Positions 1 through 7,322 are shown, numbered from the stretch's first letter. The stretch is 9,897 bases of DNA from Desulfonatronospira sp. (GCA_003554505.1 PWGS01000182.1:1-9897); one strand, 5' to 3'. Translations and numbers: made by a program. Notes: generated by a model not told the origin, from the letters alone.

Positions 1-224
1 ACGCTGAGCAAAACGTGATAATCCAGGCCGCAATTCACGGGGTGAGCATAACCGGCTCCTTTATTTACTGCACCACCCAGCCCTGCCTGATATGCTCCAA
101 GATGCTCATCAACTGCGGAATTAAAAAAATCTTTTTCAGTCAGGGATATCCTGACTCATTGGCCCAGGAAATGCTGACCAGAGCCCGAGTAGAATTCGAG
201 CTTCTGCCGATAATCGAGGACTGA
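1..224 (+). CDS. Deoxycytidylate (dCMP) deaminase, 3' part only
   Basis: This is the C-terminal part of a zinc-dependent dCMP deaminase, which converts dCMP to dUMP and so feeds thymidylate synthesis. The reading frame is open from the first base. The first two bases (ac) fit the end of a His codon, followed by Ala-Glu-Gln-Asn, which would complete the HAE zinc/catalytic motif. The second zinc motif, Pro-Cys-x-x-Cys (PCLIC), has its Cys codons at 84-86 and 93-95. The segment CTTQPCLIC followed by [10 protein letters not shown] is typical of bacterial dCMP deaminases rather than cytidine or tRNA-adenosine deaminases. About 73 residues are visible and the stop is TGA at 222-224. An in-frame GTG at 15 is an internal Val codon, not the start. 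The next gene, ribD, begins 20 bases downstream and carries a deaminase domain of the same superfamily, so the two are probably co-transcribed. I am confident of the family; the start lies outside the window. Confidence 0.9.
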   Translation, partial: AEQNVIIQAAIHGVSITGSFIYCTTQPCLICSKMLINCGIKKIFFSQGYPDSLAQEMLTRARVEFELLPIIED

Positions 225-244
225 CCGTATCCGGGAACAAATCC

Positions 245-1360
245 ATGAACCAGAGCGAATTTATGCTGGAAGCCCTTGGTCTGGCGAAGCAGGCCAAGGG
301 CTATACCGCTCCCAATCCTTGCGTGGGAGCCCTGGTGACTTCCGGGGACAGGATCATGGGCAGAGGATGGCACAGGGCCTGTGGTGAAAACCATGCCGAA
401 GTGGAGGCCATAAAAAACGCCCGGGAAAATGCTGCAGATCTTTCCTCCTGCACCATGTACGTCACTCTGGAGCCATGCAGTCACCACGGCAGGACCCCTC
501 CCTGCACCGCTGCCGTGCTCCAGGCCGGCATACCGGAAATAATCATAGGAACCAGAGACCCCAATTCCCAGGTCCAGGGCGGAGGAGTCGAATTTTTAAA
601 AAACAGCGGAGTACGGGTCACCGTGGGTGTAGAAGAACAAAAATGCCGGGATCTTATAGCCGATTTTTGTTTGTGGCAAAATTCAAGCCGGCCATATGTC
701 TACCTCAAGACCGCTTCCACCCTTGACGGCCGGATAGCCACCCGCACCGGGCATTCCAGGGGGGTTACATCGGCAAATGCCAGACAGATGGTCCACTGGC
801 TAAGATCCACTGTGGGCGCTGTTCTGGTGGGAGGAAACACCTTTTACCAGGACACCCCGGCCCTTACCTGCCGCAGCCTGGAAATAAAGGACCAGCCCTG
901 GGCAGTGGTTCTTACCTCCAGGCTGCCTGATCCCGGGGATGATTTTTACCTGTTGCAGAAAAGAGCCTCCCGGACGATATTCTGGACCGACCGGGTCTCT
1001 GCCGGATCTCCAAAAGCAGGCCGCCTGGAAGCCCTGGGATGCAGGGTTATAGGCCTGGACGCAAAAGGAGCTGGCCTGGACCTGGAGCAGGGTTTGCAAA
1101 TGCTCAGACAGGAACTGGAAATATTTTACGTTTTATGCGAAGGTGGCGGACAGCTGGCTGCCTGTCTTTTGGAGCAGGGTCTGGCTGATGAAACCTGGGC
1201 CTTTGTCGCCCTGAAAATACTTGGTGATCTACAGGCGGTACCGGTCACCAGCGGCAGAGAAGTGGAGCATATGGACCAGACCCTGAACTTTCGCCCGGGA
1301 GATATTTTGAACCTGGGCCCTGAGGTCCTGTTGAAACTCTTTCCCCTGAGCAGGGAATAA
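245..1360 (+). CDS. ribD: Bifunctional riboflavin biosynthesis protein RibD (deaminase/reductase)
   Basis: RibD catalyses two successive cytosolic steps of riboflavin synthesis: deamination of the 2,5-diaminopyrimidine intermediate, then NADPH-dependent reduction of its ribosyl side chain. The 371 residues match the usual full length. The N-terminal deaminase domain (about 1-145) has PNPCVGA (23-29), the zinc/catalytic HAE (50-52) and the paired zinc cysteines in TLEPCSHHGRTPPC (Cys78, Cys87). The reductase domain (about 150-365) has KTASTLDGRIAT (155-166), a QDTPALTCR motif (202-210) and CEGGGQL near 298-304, typical of the RibD C-terminal dihydrofolate-reductase-like fold. The family's common S-[RK]-W-[IV]-T segment reads SRGVT (171-175), with Gly for Trp. 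The ATG at 245 is preceded by a modest GGGAA (233-237), 7 bases away. The gene sits between the dCMP deaminase gene and ribE in an apparent operon. Identification is secure. Confidence 0.96.
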   Translation: MNQSEFMLEALGLAKQAKGYTAPNPCVGALVTSGDRIMGRGWHRACGENHAEVEAIKNARENAADLSSCTMYVTLEPCSHHGRTPPCTAAVLQAGIPEIIIGTRDPNSQVQGGGVEFLKNSGVRVTVGVEEQKCRDLIADFCLWQNSSRPYVYLKTASTLDGRIATRTGHSRGVTSANARQMVHWLRSTVGAVLVGGNTFYQDTPALTCRSLEIKDQPWAVVLTSRLPDPGDDFYLLQKRASRTIFWTDRVSAGSPKAGRLEALGCRVIGLDAKGAGLDLEQGLQMLRQELEIFYVLCEGGGQLAACLLEQGLADETWAFVALKILGDLQAVPVTSGREVEHMDQTLNFRPGDILNLGPEVLLKLFPLSRE

Positions 1361-1401
1361 TCCATTGACCATTTTAGTATAATGGGAGAATATTACAGGT
1401 T

Positions 1402-2058
1402 ATGTTTACCGGCCTTATACAGGGGACAGGCAGAGTTGCCGCCGTGGAGAAAAAAGGCCTGGAAACCAGGTTCACGGTAAGGCCCGGCTTTGTCATGCAC
1501 GATCACCGTCCCGGGGAGAGCATTGCTGTCAACGGAGTATGCCTTACTGCGGAACACTTCAGCCGGGGCGCATTTCATGTGTATGCCTCTGCCCAGACCA
1601 TGTCGGTTACAAACTTAAAAGACCTGAGCACTGGAAGTCATGTAAATCTGGAAAGAGCCCTGGCCCTGGGAGAAAGGCTCGGGGGGCACCTGGTGTCCGG
1701 GCACGTGGACTGCCTGGCCGGGGTGGAGGATATCCAGGCGGCCGGCGAGTCCAGGCAGATCACCCTTGTTTTCCCTGAAGAGTTAAGTCCCCAGGTTATA
1801 AACAGGGGTTCCGTGGCCCTGGATGGGGTAAGCCTGACCATAACCGGATGTGGCCCTGGCTGGCTGCAGGTGAATATAATCCCGGCAACCTGGAAGGAAA
1901 CCACCATAGCCCAATGGAAAAAAGGTGCCCAGGTCAACATGGAGACCGATATCATCGGCAAATACGTCCAGAACATGCTGGGTCCCTGGCTTGCAGACAA
2001 AATGCAGGACCAAAGCGGCAGAATCGACATGGACTTCTTGAGACAGCATGGGTTTTGA
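1402..2058 (+). CDS. ribE: Riboflavin synthase, alpha chain
   Basis: Riboflavin synthase dismutates two 6,7-dimethyl-8-ribityllumazine molecules into riboflavin and the pyrimidine precursor, the last step of the pathway. The 218 residues show the two tandem lumazine-binding barrels (about 1-97 and 98-190). The start MFTGLI is the family's hallmark N terminus and fixes the start codon. Other signatures are IAVNGVCLT (41-49), VNLERAL (81-87), GGHLVSGHVD (94-103, with the active-site-region His101), GSVALDGVSLT (136-146) and VNMETD near the end, with Asp183. The Glu of the usual ETL motif is replaced in both barrels (QTM at 65-67, ATW at 162-164), while the neighbouring Thr is kept. The C-terminal tail of about 25 residues is charged and ordinary. 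A GGGAGA at 1384-1389 lies 12 bases before the ATG. The gene starts 41 bases after ribD. In the Bacillus naming this gene would be ribE, in E. coli ribC. Confidence 0.95.
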   Translation: MFTGLIQGTGRVAAVEKKGLETRFTVRPGFVMHDHRPGESIAVNGVCLTAEHFSRGAFHVYASAQTMSVTNLKDLSTGSHVNLERALALGERLGGHLVSGHVDCLAGVEDIQAAGESRQITLVFPEELSPQVINRGSVALDGVSLTITGCGPGWLQVNIIPATWKETTIAQWKKGAQVNMETDIIGKYVQNMLGPWLADKMQDQSGRIDMDFLRQHGF

Positions 2059-2069
2059 ATCTTAATCAA

Positions 2070-2079
2070 CCCTTCGGGG
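2070..2079 (+). other. Mini-hairpin with UUCG tetraloop in the ribE-ribBA gap
   Basis: CCC-TTCG-GGG forms a three-base-pair stem capped by the very stable C(UUCG)G tetraloop, 11 bases after the ribE stop and 24 bases before the ribBA start. The stem is too short for a terminator and no T-run follows. It is visible in the sequence but its function is unknown and may be nil. Confidence 0.35.
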
Positions 2080-2103
2080 AAATAAATAAACGCGAGGCTA
2101 AAA

Positions 2104-3315
2104 ATGTCCGTCAGCAGCATCGAAGAAGCAATTGAAGACATCCGGCGGGGCAAAATGGTCATCCTGGTGGATGACGAGGACCGGGAAAACGAGGGCGACC
2201 TGACCATAGCCGCCGAACACATCACTCCCGAGGCCATAAATTTCATGGCCAAGTACGGCCGCGGGCTTATATGCCTGGCCCTGGACCCTGAATGGGTGGA
2301 CAGACTTGGTCTGCCCATGATGGCTCCCAAAAACACTTCCAGATTTGAAACCGCATTCACCGTATCCATAGAAGCGGCCAAAGGAGTGACCACCGGCATC
2401 TCGGCCTATGACCGCTCCACCACCATTCTTACCGCCATCCAGGACAACGTGGTCCCGGAAGATATCGCAACTCCCGGGCATATATTTCCCCTGCGGGCCA
2501 AAAAAGGCGGGGTACTGGTCCGGGCCGGGCAGACCGAAGGAAGCATGGACCTTGCACGCCTGGCAGGCCTCAAACCCGCCGCTGTTATCTGCGAAATAAT
2601 GCGCGACGACGGTGAAATGGCCCGCATGCCCGATCTCATCGAATTCGCCAGAAAACACGAAATCAAGATCTGCACTATCGAGGATCTTATCCGCTACCGC
2701 TCCAGGTTCGACTCCATGGTCAAGAGGGTGGCTGAAGCCGATCTTCCAACTGACTGCGGCAATTTCCGGGCCATAGCCTATGAGAACAAGGTGGATGACC
2801 ACACCCATGTAGCCCTGGTAAAAGGAAAAATCAAAAAGAATGAACCTGTCCTGGTGCGGGTGCACAGCCAGTGCCTGACCGGAGACGTTTTCAGCTCGCT
2901 TCGCTGCGACTGCGGCAACCAGCTCAAGGCCGCCATGCGCATGGTGGACCAGGCCGGAAAGGGCGTAATACTGTACATGAGCCAGGAAGGCCGGGGGATA
3001 GGCCTGGCCAACAAGCTTAAGGCCTATGCCCTTCAGGATCAGGGCCGGGACACGGTGGAGGCCAACGAAGAACTGGGATTCGCTCCCGATCTGCGCAGTT
3101 ACGGCATAGGGGCTCAGATACTGGTGGACCTGGGCATTACCAAAATGCGTCTTATGACCAACAATCCCAAGAAAATAATCGGCCTGGAAGGGTTCGCCCT
3201 GGAGATGGTGGACAGGGTGTCCATTGAAGTCCCTGCCTGCGAGCAGAACCAGTGCTACCTGCTTACCAAGAAGGAAAAAATGGGGCACCTCCTGAGTATT
3301 TCCGGAAAACAGTAA
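2104..3315 (+). CDS. ribBA: Bifunctional DHBP synthase / GTP cyclohydrolase II (RibBA)
   Basis: RibBA supplies both starting branches of riboflavin synthesis: 3,4-dihydroxy-2-butanone 4-phosphate from ribulose 5-phosphate (RibB half, about 1-200) and the GTP-derived pyrimidine (RibA half, about 205-400). The 403 residues are the normal length for the fusion. The RibB half has DDEDRENEGD (23-32), GVTTGISA (94-101), TPGHIFPL (123-130) and CEIM (163-166). However, the position that is the metal-binding His in E. coli RibB (His153, in HTEA) is Gln143 here (QTEG). The RibA half has the zinc cysteines 257, 268 and 270 (CLTGD...CDC), QEGRGIGL (294-301), DTVEAN (316-321), PDLRSY (328-333) and TNNPKK (352-357), so it looks catalytically intact. 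It carries Gln256 and Ser293 where many homologues have Glu and Arg. A GAGG at 2094-2097, 6 bases from the ATG, supports this start. The gene sits between ribE and ribH. The family is certain; activity of the RibB half is a question. Confidence 0.95.
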   Translation: MSVSSIEEAIEDIRRGKMVILVDDEDRENEGDLTIAAEHITPEAINFMAKYGRGLICLALDPEWVDRLGLPMMAPKNTSRFETAFTVSIEAAKGVTTGISAYDRSTTILTAIQDNVVPEDIATPGHIFPLRAKKGGVLVRAGQTEGSMDLARLAGLKPAAVICEIMRDDGEMARMPDLIEFARKHEIKICTIEDLIRYRSRFDSMVKRVAEADLPTDCGNFRAIAYENKVDDHTHVALVKGKIKKNEPVLVRVHSQCLTGDVFSSLRCDCGNQLKAAMRMVDQAGKGVILYMSQEGRGIGLANKLKAYALQDQGRDTVEANEELGFAPDLRSYGIGAQILVDLGITKMRLMTNNPKKIIGLEGFALEMVDRVSIEVPACEQNQCYLLTKKEKMGHLLSISGKQ

Positions 3316-3339
3316 ACAAGGAACATTGGAGAGATAAAA

Positions 3340-3813
3340 ATGCTGCACATCAAAACCATAGAAGGCAGACTGGATGCCAAAGGGCTGAAAATTGCCCTGG
3401 TGGCCTGCAGGTTCAACGACTTTATTGTGGACAAGCTCATCGGCGGGGCCGTGGATTACCTGGTGCGCCACGGAATGGCAAAGGAAAACCTGACCCTGTA
3501 CCGGGTGCCCGGGGCCTTTGAGATGCCTGTTCTGGTCAAGCGACTGGCCGGCAAAAAAGACCTGGACGGGATAGTCTGCCTGGGTGCGGTTATCCGCGGG
3601 GCAACCCCGCATTTCGACTATGTCGCTTCCGAGGCTACAAAAGGCATTGCCCAGAGTTCCATTGACAGTGGAATGCCTGTGGGTTTCGGCCTGCTGACCA
3701 CGGACAGCCTGGAGCAGGCCATTGAAAGAGCCGGGAGCAAGGCCGGAAACAAGGGGGTTGAAGCAGCAGCAGCTGTTCTGGAACTTATCCGGGTCATGGA
3801 GCAGGTGGATTAA
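3340..3813 (+). CDS. ribH: 6,7-dimethyl-8-ribityllumazine synthase
   Basis: Lumazine synthase condenses the RibD-derived pyrimidine (after dephosphorylation) with 3,4-dihydroxy-2-butanone 4-phosphate. The family usually forms pentamers or 60-subunit shells in the cytosol. The 157 residues match the normal length. Signatures in order are CRFND (23-27), PGAFE (57-61), [14 protein letters not shown] (82-95, with His91 as the family's active-site proton acceptor), [10 protein letters not shown] (113-122) and the phosphate-binding/C-terminal region [10 protein letters not shown] (130-139). A strong GGAGAG at 3328-3333 lies 6 bases before the ATG. The gene starts 24 bases after ribBA, and its product supplies the substrate of RibE. 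Nothing is unusual in the catalytic residues. A 10-base palindrome (GGATTAATCC, 3807-3816) spans the stop codon, probably by chance. Confidence 0.97.
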   Translation: MLHIKTIEGRLDAKGLKIALVACRFNDFIVDKLIGGAVDYLVRHGMAKENLTLYRVPGAFEMPVLVKRLAGKKDLDGIVCLGAVIRGATPHFDYVASEATKGIAQSSIDSGMPVGFGLLTTDSLEQAIERAGSKAGNKGVEAAAAVLELIRVMEQVD

Positions 3814-3829
3814 TCCTGTCTGAGAGCAA

Positions 3830-4303
3830 ATGTCCAAAAAAACACACGGAATCAGGCGAACACATTCAAGGCACGCCCAAAGAGTATTCGCCTTTCAGAT
3901 CCTTTACTCCCTGAACTTTGATCAAACAGGCAGCTGGCTGCTCAGCACCTTCGATCACTTTAAAAATGACCAGGACACCGCATCCCAGCAGGAAATGTCT
4001 TATGCATTGCAGCTGGTCAACGGTGTCCGGGACAATCTTGATGAACTCGATGCCGCAATCAGCAGACATTCCCAGAACTGGAAGGTCAAGCGCATCGCCA
4101 TGGTGGAGCTGACCATAATGCGCCTTGCTGTCTACGAAATGACGCACAGGGAGGACATCCCGGTTAAAGTGGCCATCAACGAGGCCATTGAACTGGCCAA
4201 GACCTTTGGGGACAACAACTCGCGCAATTTTGTCAACGGCATCCTCGACGCCGTTGCCAGGGATATAAGACATGGTGAACCTGGGACTGTCGCGGGATCT
4301 TGA
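3830..4303 (+). CDS. nusB: Transcription antitermination factor NusB
   Basis: NusB binds boxA RNA together with ribosomal protein S10 (NusE) and promotes processive, antiterminated transcription, notably of rRNA operons. The 157 residues form the typical all-helical single domain. It has a basic N terminus with RHAQRVFAFQILYSL (14-28), the central NWKVKRIAMVELTIMRLAVYE (83-103), and the C-terminal segment from PVKVAINEAIELAKTFG (111-127) to NFVNGILD (133-140). These are the most conserved NusB stretches. The gene follows ribH by 16 bases; ribH-nusB linkage is common in bacteria. A GAGAG at 3822-3826 lies only 3 bases from the ATG, so the ribosome site is mediocre and translation may depend on coupling to ribH. 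The last 32 bases overlap the start of the next gene. The short Gly/Pro tail after residue 148 is not conserved in the family as I know it. Confidence 0.95.
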   Translation: MSKKTHGIRRTHSRHAQRVFAFQILYSLNFDQTGSWLLSTFDHFKNDQDTASQQEMSYALQLVNGVRDNLDELDAAISRHSQNWKVKRIAMVELTIMRLAVYEMTHREDIPVKVAINEAIELAKTFGDNNSRNFVNGILDAVARDIRHGEPGTVAGS

Positions 4304-4796
4304 TGCCTGCCCCATCCTTTTTTCCAGGCTCGGCTTTACTCAGCCGGCCGATGAAGCTGCCCGGGGTCCGCTTTTAAGGTCCTGGCCCAGCCAGCAGGGC
4401 CGGGCATGGGAACTGTTCTTCCCCGTACAAAAAGACCAGGACCATGCCGCATGGGTCCAGGAGCTTGCCGCATGCCTCAAAGGCCTGGGCCAGGCCAGGT
4501 GGTGCGTCAACACATATGACCTGGTGCAGATCTTCAGCCTTCCCCTGGACAAAGCCCTGTCCAGGGGGGGGGAACTTTTCTGGCCCAGGTTCAGGATGGA
4601 CTCGGTATTCATCTTTTCTGCCGGAGAGGATATAAATCTTGTCCGGGAAGTCCTGGAAATGTGGCATCGCAGGGAAACAAACATCTGCCTGCGCAGCCAC
4701 TATGATTTTACGCTTCAGGACACAAAGGCGCCTGTACAGGACAAGCCGCAAGAAATACACTGGAGCCTGTGGCACAGGCTCGGAGTCAAAAGTTGA
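4272..4796 (+). CDS. Uncharacterised 174-residue protein between nusB and leuS
   Basis: I do not recognise this protein and assign no function. It is predicted soluble: there is no signal peptide, membrane segment or obvious repeat. It is rich in aromatic residues, with eight Trp (38, 46, 61, 77, 104, 131, 164, 167), and ends in HWSLWHRLGVKS. Alternating hydrophobic and charged stretches (for example 110-132) suggest a small alpha/beta fold, but that is inference. The start at 4272 lies inside nusB (32-base overlap). It is supported by AGGGA at 4259-4263, 8 bases upstream, and by the lack of a better downstream start; a GTG directly follows the ATG. The overlap and the 19-base gap to leuS imply co-transcription and translational coupling. 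A run of nine G (4564-4572) encodes Arg98-Gly99-Gly100-Glu101; slippage there would truncate the protein. A perfect inverted repeat lies at its 3' end. Base composition resembles the neighbours. It is likely a real, lineage-restricted gene. Confidence 0.8.
   Translation: MVNLGLSRDLDACPILFSRLGFTQPADEAARGPLLRSWPSQQGRAWELFFPVQKDQDHAAWVQELAACLKGLGQARWCVNTYDLVQIFSLPLDKALSRGGELFWPRFRMDSVFIFSAGEDINLVREVLEMWHRRETNICLRSHYDFTLQDTKAPVQDKPQEIHWSLWHRLGVKS
4564..4572 (+). repeat. Run of nine G inside the unknown gene
   Basis: Nine consecutive G bases form the longest homopolymer I can see in the window; the next longest are runs of 7 C (6665-6671, in leuS) and 7 T (8144-8150, in holA; 9672-9678, in acyP). 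It is read in frame as part of Arg-Gly-Gly-Glu. Loss or gain of a base would shift into frames that stop at 4633-4635 or 4703-4705, removing at least the last 40 or so native residues. The tract is a possible slippage site; it is also a classic place for a sequencing error. Confidence 0.9.
4763..4781 (+). repeat. Perfect 9-nt inverted repeat upstream of leuS
   Basis: The arms GAGCCTGTG (4763-4771) and CACAGGCTC (4773-4781) are exact reverse complements around a single G. As RNA this could fold into an 8-bp stem with a 3-base loop. It lies in the last codons of the unknown gene, ending 34 bases before the leuS ATG. No T-run follows, so it is not a simple intrinsic terminator. It could be a processing or translation-modulating hairpin, an operator-like palindrome, or coincidence of coding sequence (it encodes part of SLWHRLG). 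Confidence 0.6.
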
Positions 4797-4815
4797 TATA
4801 AAAGGAAGGCGCTAA

Positions 4816-7320
4816 ATGCAGGAACGCAGGTACAGTCCCGAGGAGATAGAAAAAAAGTGGCAGCAGATATGGGAGGATCAGAAAACTTTTGAAGTCACTC
4901 ATAAGAGTACTGACAGGCCCAAATACTACGTGCTGGAAATGTTTCCCTATCCCTCCGGGCGTATCCACATGGGCCATGTGCGCAACTATTCCATAGGAGA
5001 CGTGGGGGCCAGGATGAAGATGATGCAGGGGTACAACGTCCTGCATCCCATGGGCTGGGACGCTTTCGGCATGCCCGCTGAAAACGCCGCCATAAAGAAC
5101 AACACTCATCCAGCCCACTGGACCTACCACAACATCGACTACATGCGCGATGAACTCAAAAGACTCGGCTACTCCTACGACTGGAACAGGGAACTGGCCC
5201 CCTGCCATCCTGGATATTACCAGTGGGAGCAGCTGTTTTTCCTCAAATTCTACGAAAAGGGCCTGGTCTACCGCAAGAAGGCCCCGGTCAACTGGTGCCC
5301 CACCTGCGTCACTGTCCTGGCCAACGAACAGGTGGAGGCCGGACAATGCTGGCGCTGTGACGCCATGGTGGAAAAGCGCGAACTTTCTCAGTGGTTTCTG
5401 CGCATAACTGATTACGCAGAAGAGCTGCTTAAGGATCTGGACAAACTCTCTGGCGGTTGGCCGGAGCGGGTCATCAGCATGCAGAAGAACTGGATCGGAA
5501 AAAGAACCGGCATGGAGATAGACTTTCCGGTACAGGGCCTGGATGAAAAAATCACGGTCTTTACCACCAGGCACGACACGCTGTTCGGGGCCACCTTCAT
5601 GAGCCTGGCCCCGGAGCATGAAATGGTGCCCCGGCTCATCCGGGACAACCCGGACCAGGAAGAAATCCGGGATTTCATTGCCAGGACCACCTCCCAGGAA
5701 CACGAAGAACGTACCGCCGAGGACACGGAAAAGGAAGGCATATTCACCGGAAGCTACTGCCTCAACCCGGCCACCGGGGAGAAAATGCCCATTTACCTGG
5801 CCAACTTCGTCCTGGCCGAATACGGCACCGGTGCGGTCATGGCCGTGCCTGCCCATGACCAGAGGGATCTGGAATTCGCACGCAAATACAGTCTCCCGGT
5901 GCGGGTGGTGGTCAGGCCCCTGGAGATGGACGAACCTTTGCCTGAGCATATGGACAAGGCCTTTGCCGAACCCGGGCTCGCGGTCAACTCGGGACGGTTC
6001 AACAACAAGCCCACACTGCAGGTACAAGAAGAGATTGCCGACTATCTGGAGGATCTTCAGGCAGGACGCAGGGCTGTCAACTATCGCCTGCGGGACTGGA
6101 ACATCTCCAGGCAGCGTTTCTGGGGGGCCCCCATTCCGGTTATCTACTGCGACAAATGCGGTATCGTTCCCGTACCGGCCGGCGACCTCCCTGTTGTTCT
6201 GCCCCAGGACGCTGAGATGCCCAGGGACGGACGCTCTCCTTTGCCGGACCTGGAAAGCTTTGTTCAGACGGACTGCCCTGAATGCGGAAATAAGGCCAGA
6301 CGGGAAACAGATACCATGGATACATTTGGGGAGTCCTCCTGGTATTTCGCAAGGTTTACCCAGCCCAGAAAGGAAGACGGGGCCTTTGATTCAGAGGCCG
6401 TACAGTACTGGCTGCCTGTGGACCAGTACATAGGCGGAATTGAACACGCCATTCTGCATCTTCTTTATGCCCGCTTCTTTGTCAAGGCCCTGCGGGATAT
6501 TGGATACTGGGACCTGAATGAGCCCTTTGCCAATCTTCTGACCCAGGGCATGGTCCTCAAAGACGGGGCCAAAATGTCCAAATCCAAGGGCAATGTTGTG
6601 GACCCGGATGAAATGATAAGGCGCTTCGGAGCCGACACCGTCCGGCTCTACTGCCTGTTCGCCTCCCCCCCGGAAAAGGACCTGGAATGGAGCGACTCCG
6701 CCATTGAAGGCTCCTACAGATTTTTAAACCGCCTCTGGAGGCTGGTGCACGAACTGTCTGGAGTTATATCTCCTGTGGGACCCTGCATCTCCATGGAAGA
6801 ACACAGTCTGACCCCGGAAGAAAAAGACCTTCGGGCTGCCGAACACGAAGCTCTGCGCCGCGCCACACGGGACATGTTGGACAAGTTTCAGTTCAATACA
6901 GCTATTGCCGCCTGCATGGAGCTTTTAAACCCCATCGGCCAGCAGCGGCAGTCTCTCAAGGCAAGCCCCAGCGGACCGCAGGTACTCTCATCCGCCCTGT
7001 CCACGGTTCTGACCGTGCTGGCCCCCATCACCCCGCATATCTGCGAGGAGCTGTGGGCGCACATGGGATACAAGCAGAGCCTGGCCTGGAGCAGGTGGCC
7101 TGATTATGACCCCCGGGCTCTGGTGCGCCAGGAGACCACCGTGGTCATCCAGGTCAACGGCAAGCTGCGTTCCAGCATAAGTGTTCCAGTGGACATGGAC
7201 CAGGAAGAGCTTAAATCCATGTGTCTTAATGATGAAAAAGTCAAAAAGCATATCCAGGGCAAAAAAGTGGTCAAGATGATCGCTGTGCCTCAAAAGCTGG
7301 TGAACATAGTGGTGCGCTGA
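4816..7320 (+). CDS. leuS: Leucyl-tRNA synthetase
   Basis: LeuRS, a class I synthetase, charges tRNA-Leu in the cytosol and edits mischarged tRNA. The 834 residues are close to the family's usual size. The catalytic HIGH motif appears as HMGH (51-54) after PYPSGRI, and KMSKS is at 586-590. Zinc-type Cys clusters occur at WCPTC...CWRC and YCDKC...CPEC. The CP1 editing domain has the threonine-rich TTRHDTLFG starting at 250, where the usual motif is TTRPDT (Pro to His at 253), and a conserved [15 protein letters not shown] with the editing Asp. Only a few residues separate GMVLKDG from KMSKS, so the leucine-specific insertion found in E. coli and Thermus enzymes is absent, as in Bacillus-like compact forms. 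The C-terminal domain ends with VIQVNGKLR and the VNIVV tail. A strong GGAAGG (4804-4809) lies 6 bases before the ATG. lptE follows after 2 bases. Confidence 0.97.
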   Translation: MQERRYSPEEIEKKWQQIWEDQKTFEVTHKSTDRPKYYVLEMFPYPSGRIHMGHVRNYSIGDVGARMKMMQGYNVLHPMGWDAFGMPAENAAIKNNTHPAHWTYHNIDYMRDELKRLGYSYDWNRELAPCHPGYYQWEQLFFLKFYEKGLVYRKKAPVNWCPTCVTVLANEQVEAGQCWRCDAMVEKRELSQWFLRITDYAEELLKDLDKLSGGWPERVISMQKNWIGKRTGMEIDFPVQGLDEKITVFTTRHDTLFGATFMSLAPEHEMVPRLIRDNPDQEEIRDFIARTTSQEHEERTAEDTEKEGIFTGSYCLNPATGEKMPIYLANFVLAEYGTGAVMAVPAHDQRDLEFARKYSLPVRVVVRPLEMDEPLPEHMDKAFAEPGLAVNSGRFNNKPTLQVQEEIADYLEDLQAGRRAVNYRLRDWNISRQRFWGAPIPVIYCDKCGIVPVPAGDLPVVLPQDAEMPRDGRSPLPDLESFVQTDCPECGNKARRETDTMDTFGESSWYFARFTQPRKEDGAFDSEAVQYWLPVDQYIGGIEHAILHLLYARFFVKALRDIGYWDLNEPFANLLTQGMVLKDGAKMSKSKGNVVDPDEMIRRFGADTVRLYCLFASPPEKDLEWSDSAIEGSYRFLNRLWRLVHELSGVISPVGPCISMEEHSLTPEEKDLRAAEHEALRRATRDMLDKFQFNTAIAACMELLNPIGQQRQSLKASPSGPQVLSSALSTVLTVLAPITPHICEELWAHMGYKQSLAWSRWPDYDPRALVRQETTVVIQVNGKLRSSISVPVDMDQEELKSMCLNDEKVKKHIQGKKVVKMIAVPQKLVNIVVR

Positions 7321-7322
7321 AT

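Noticed and set aside
1365..1383. TTGACC and a perfect TATAAT before ribE, resembling a promoter
   Set aside because: Only 7 bases separate them, far below the needed 16-18; no -35-like sequence sits at the right distance from the TATAAT, and there is no TGn extension.
3807..3816. Palindrome GGATTAATCC across the ribH stop codon
   Set aside because: It is a single 10-base palindrome without extension or loop, not repeated at other gene ends; chance is sufficient.
2098..3837. A 579-codon antisense open frame opposite ribBA and ribH
   Set aside because: It mirrors two certain genes, is rich in His, Gly and Val as expected from complementing GC-rich codons, shows no domain I recognise, and would cross gene boundaries. 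It is a shadow frame.
4786..6027. A 413-codon antisense open frame opposite leuS
   Set aside because: It lies wholly against strongly conserved LeuRS coding sequence, has shadow-like composition and no recognisable motif.
6122..6132. G6C5 run in leuS, and the 7-base C and T runs at 6665, 8144 and 9672
   Set aside because: These are explained by conserved codons (Trp-Gly-Ala-Pro; Ser-Pro-Pro; Pro-Phe-Phe; Val-Phe-Phe) and are too short to be compelling slippage sites.
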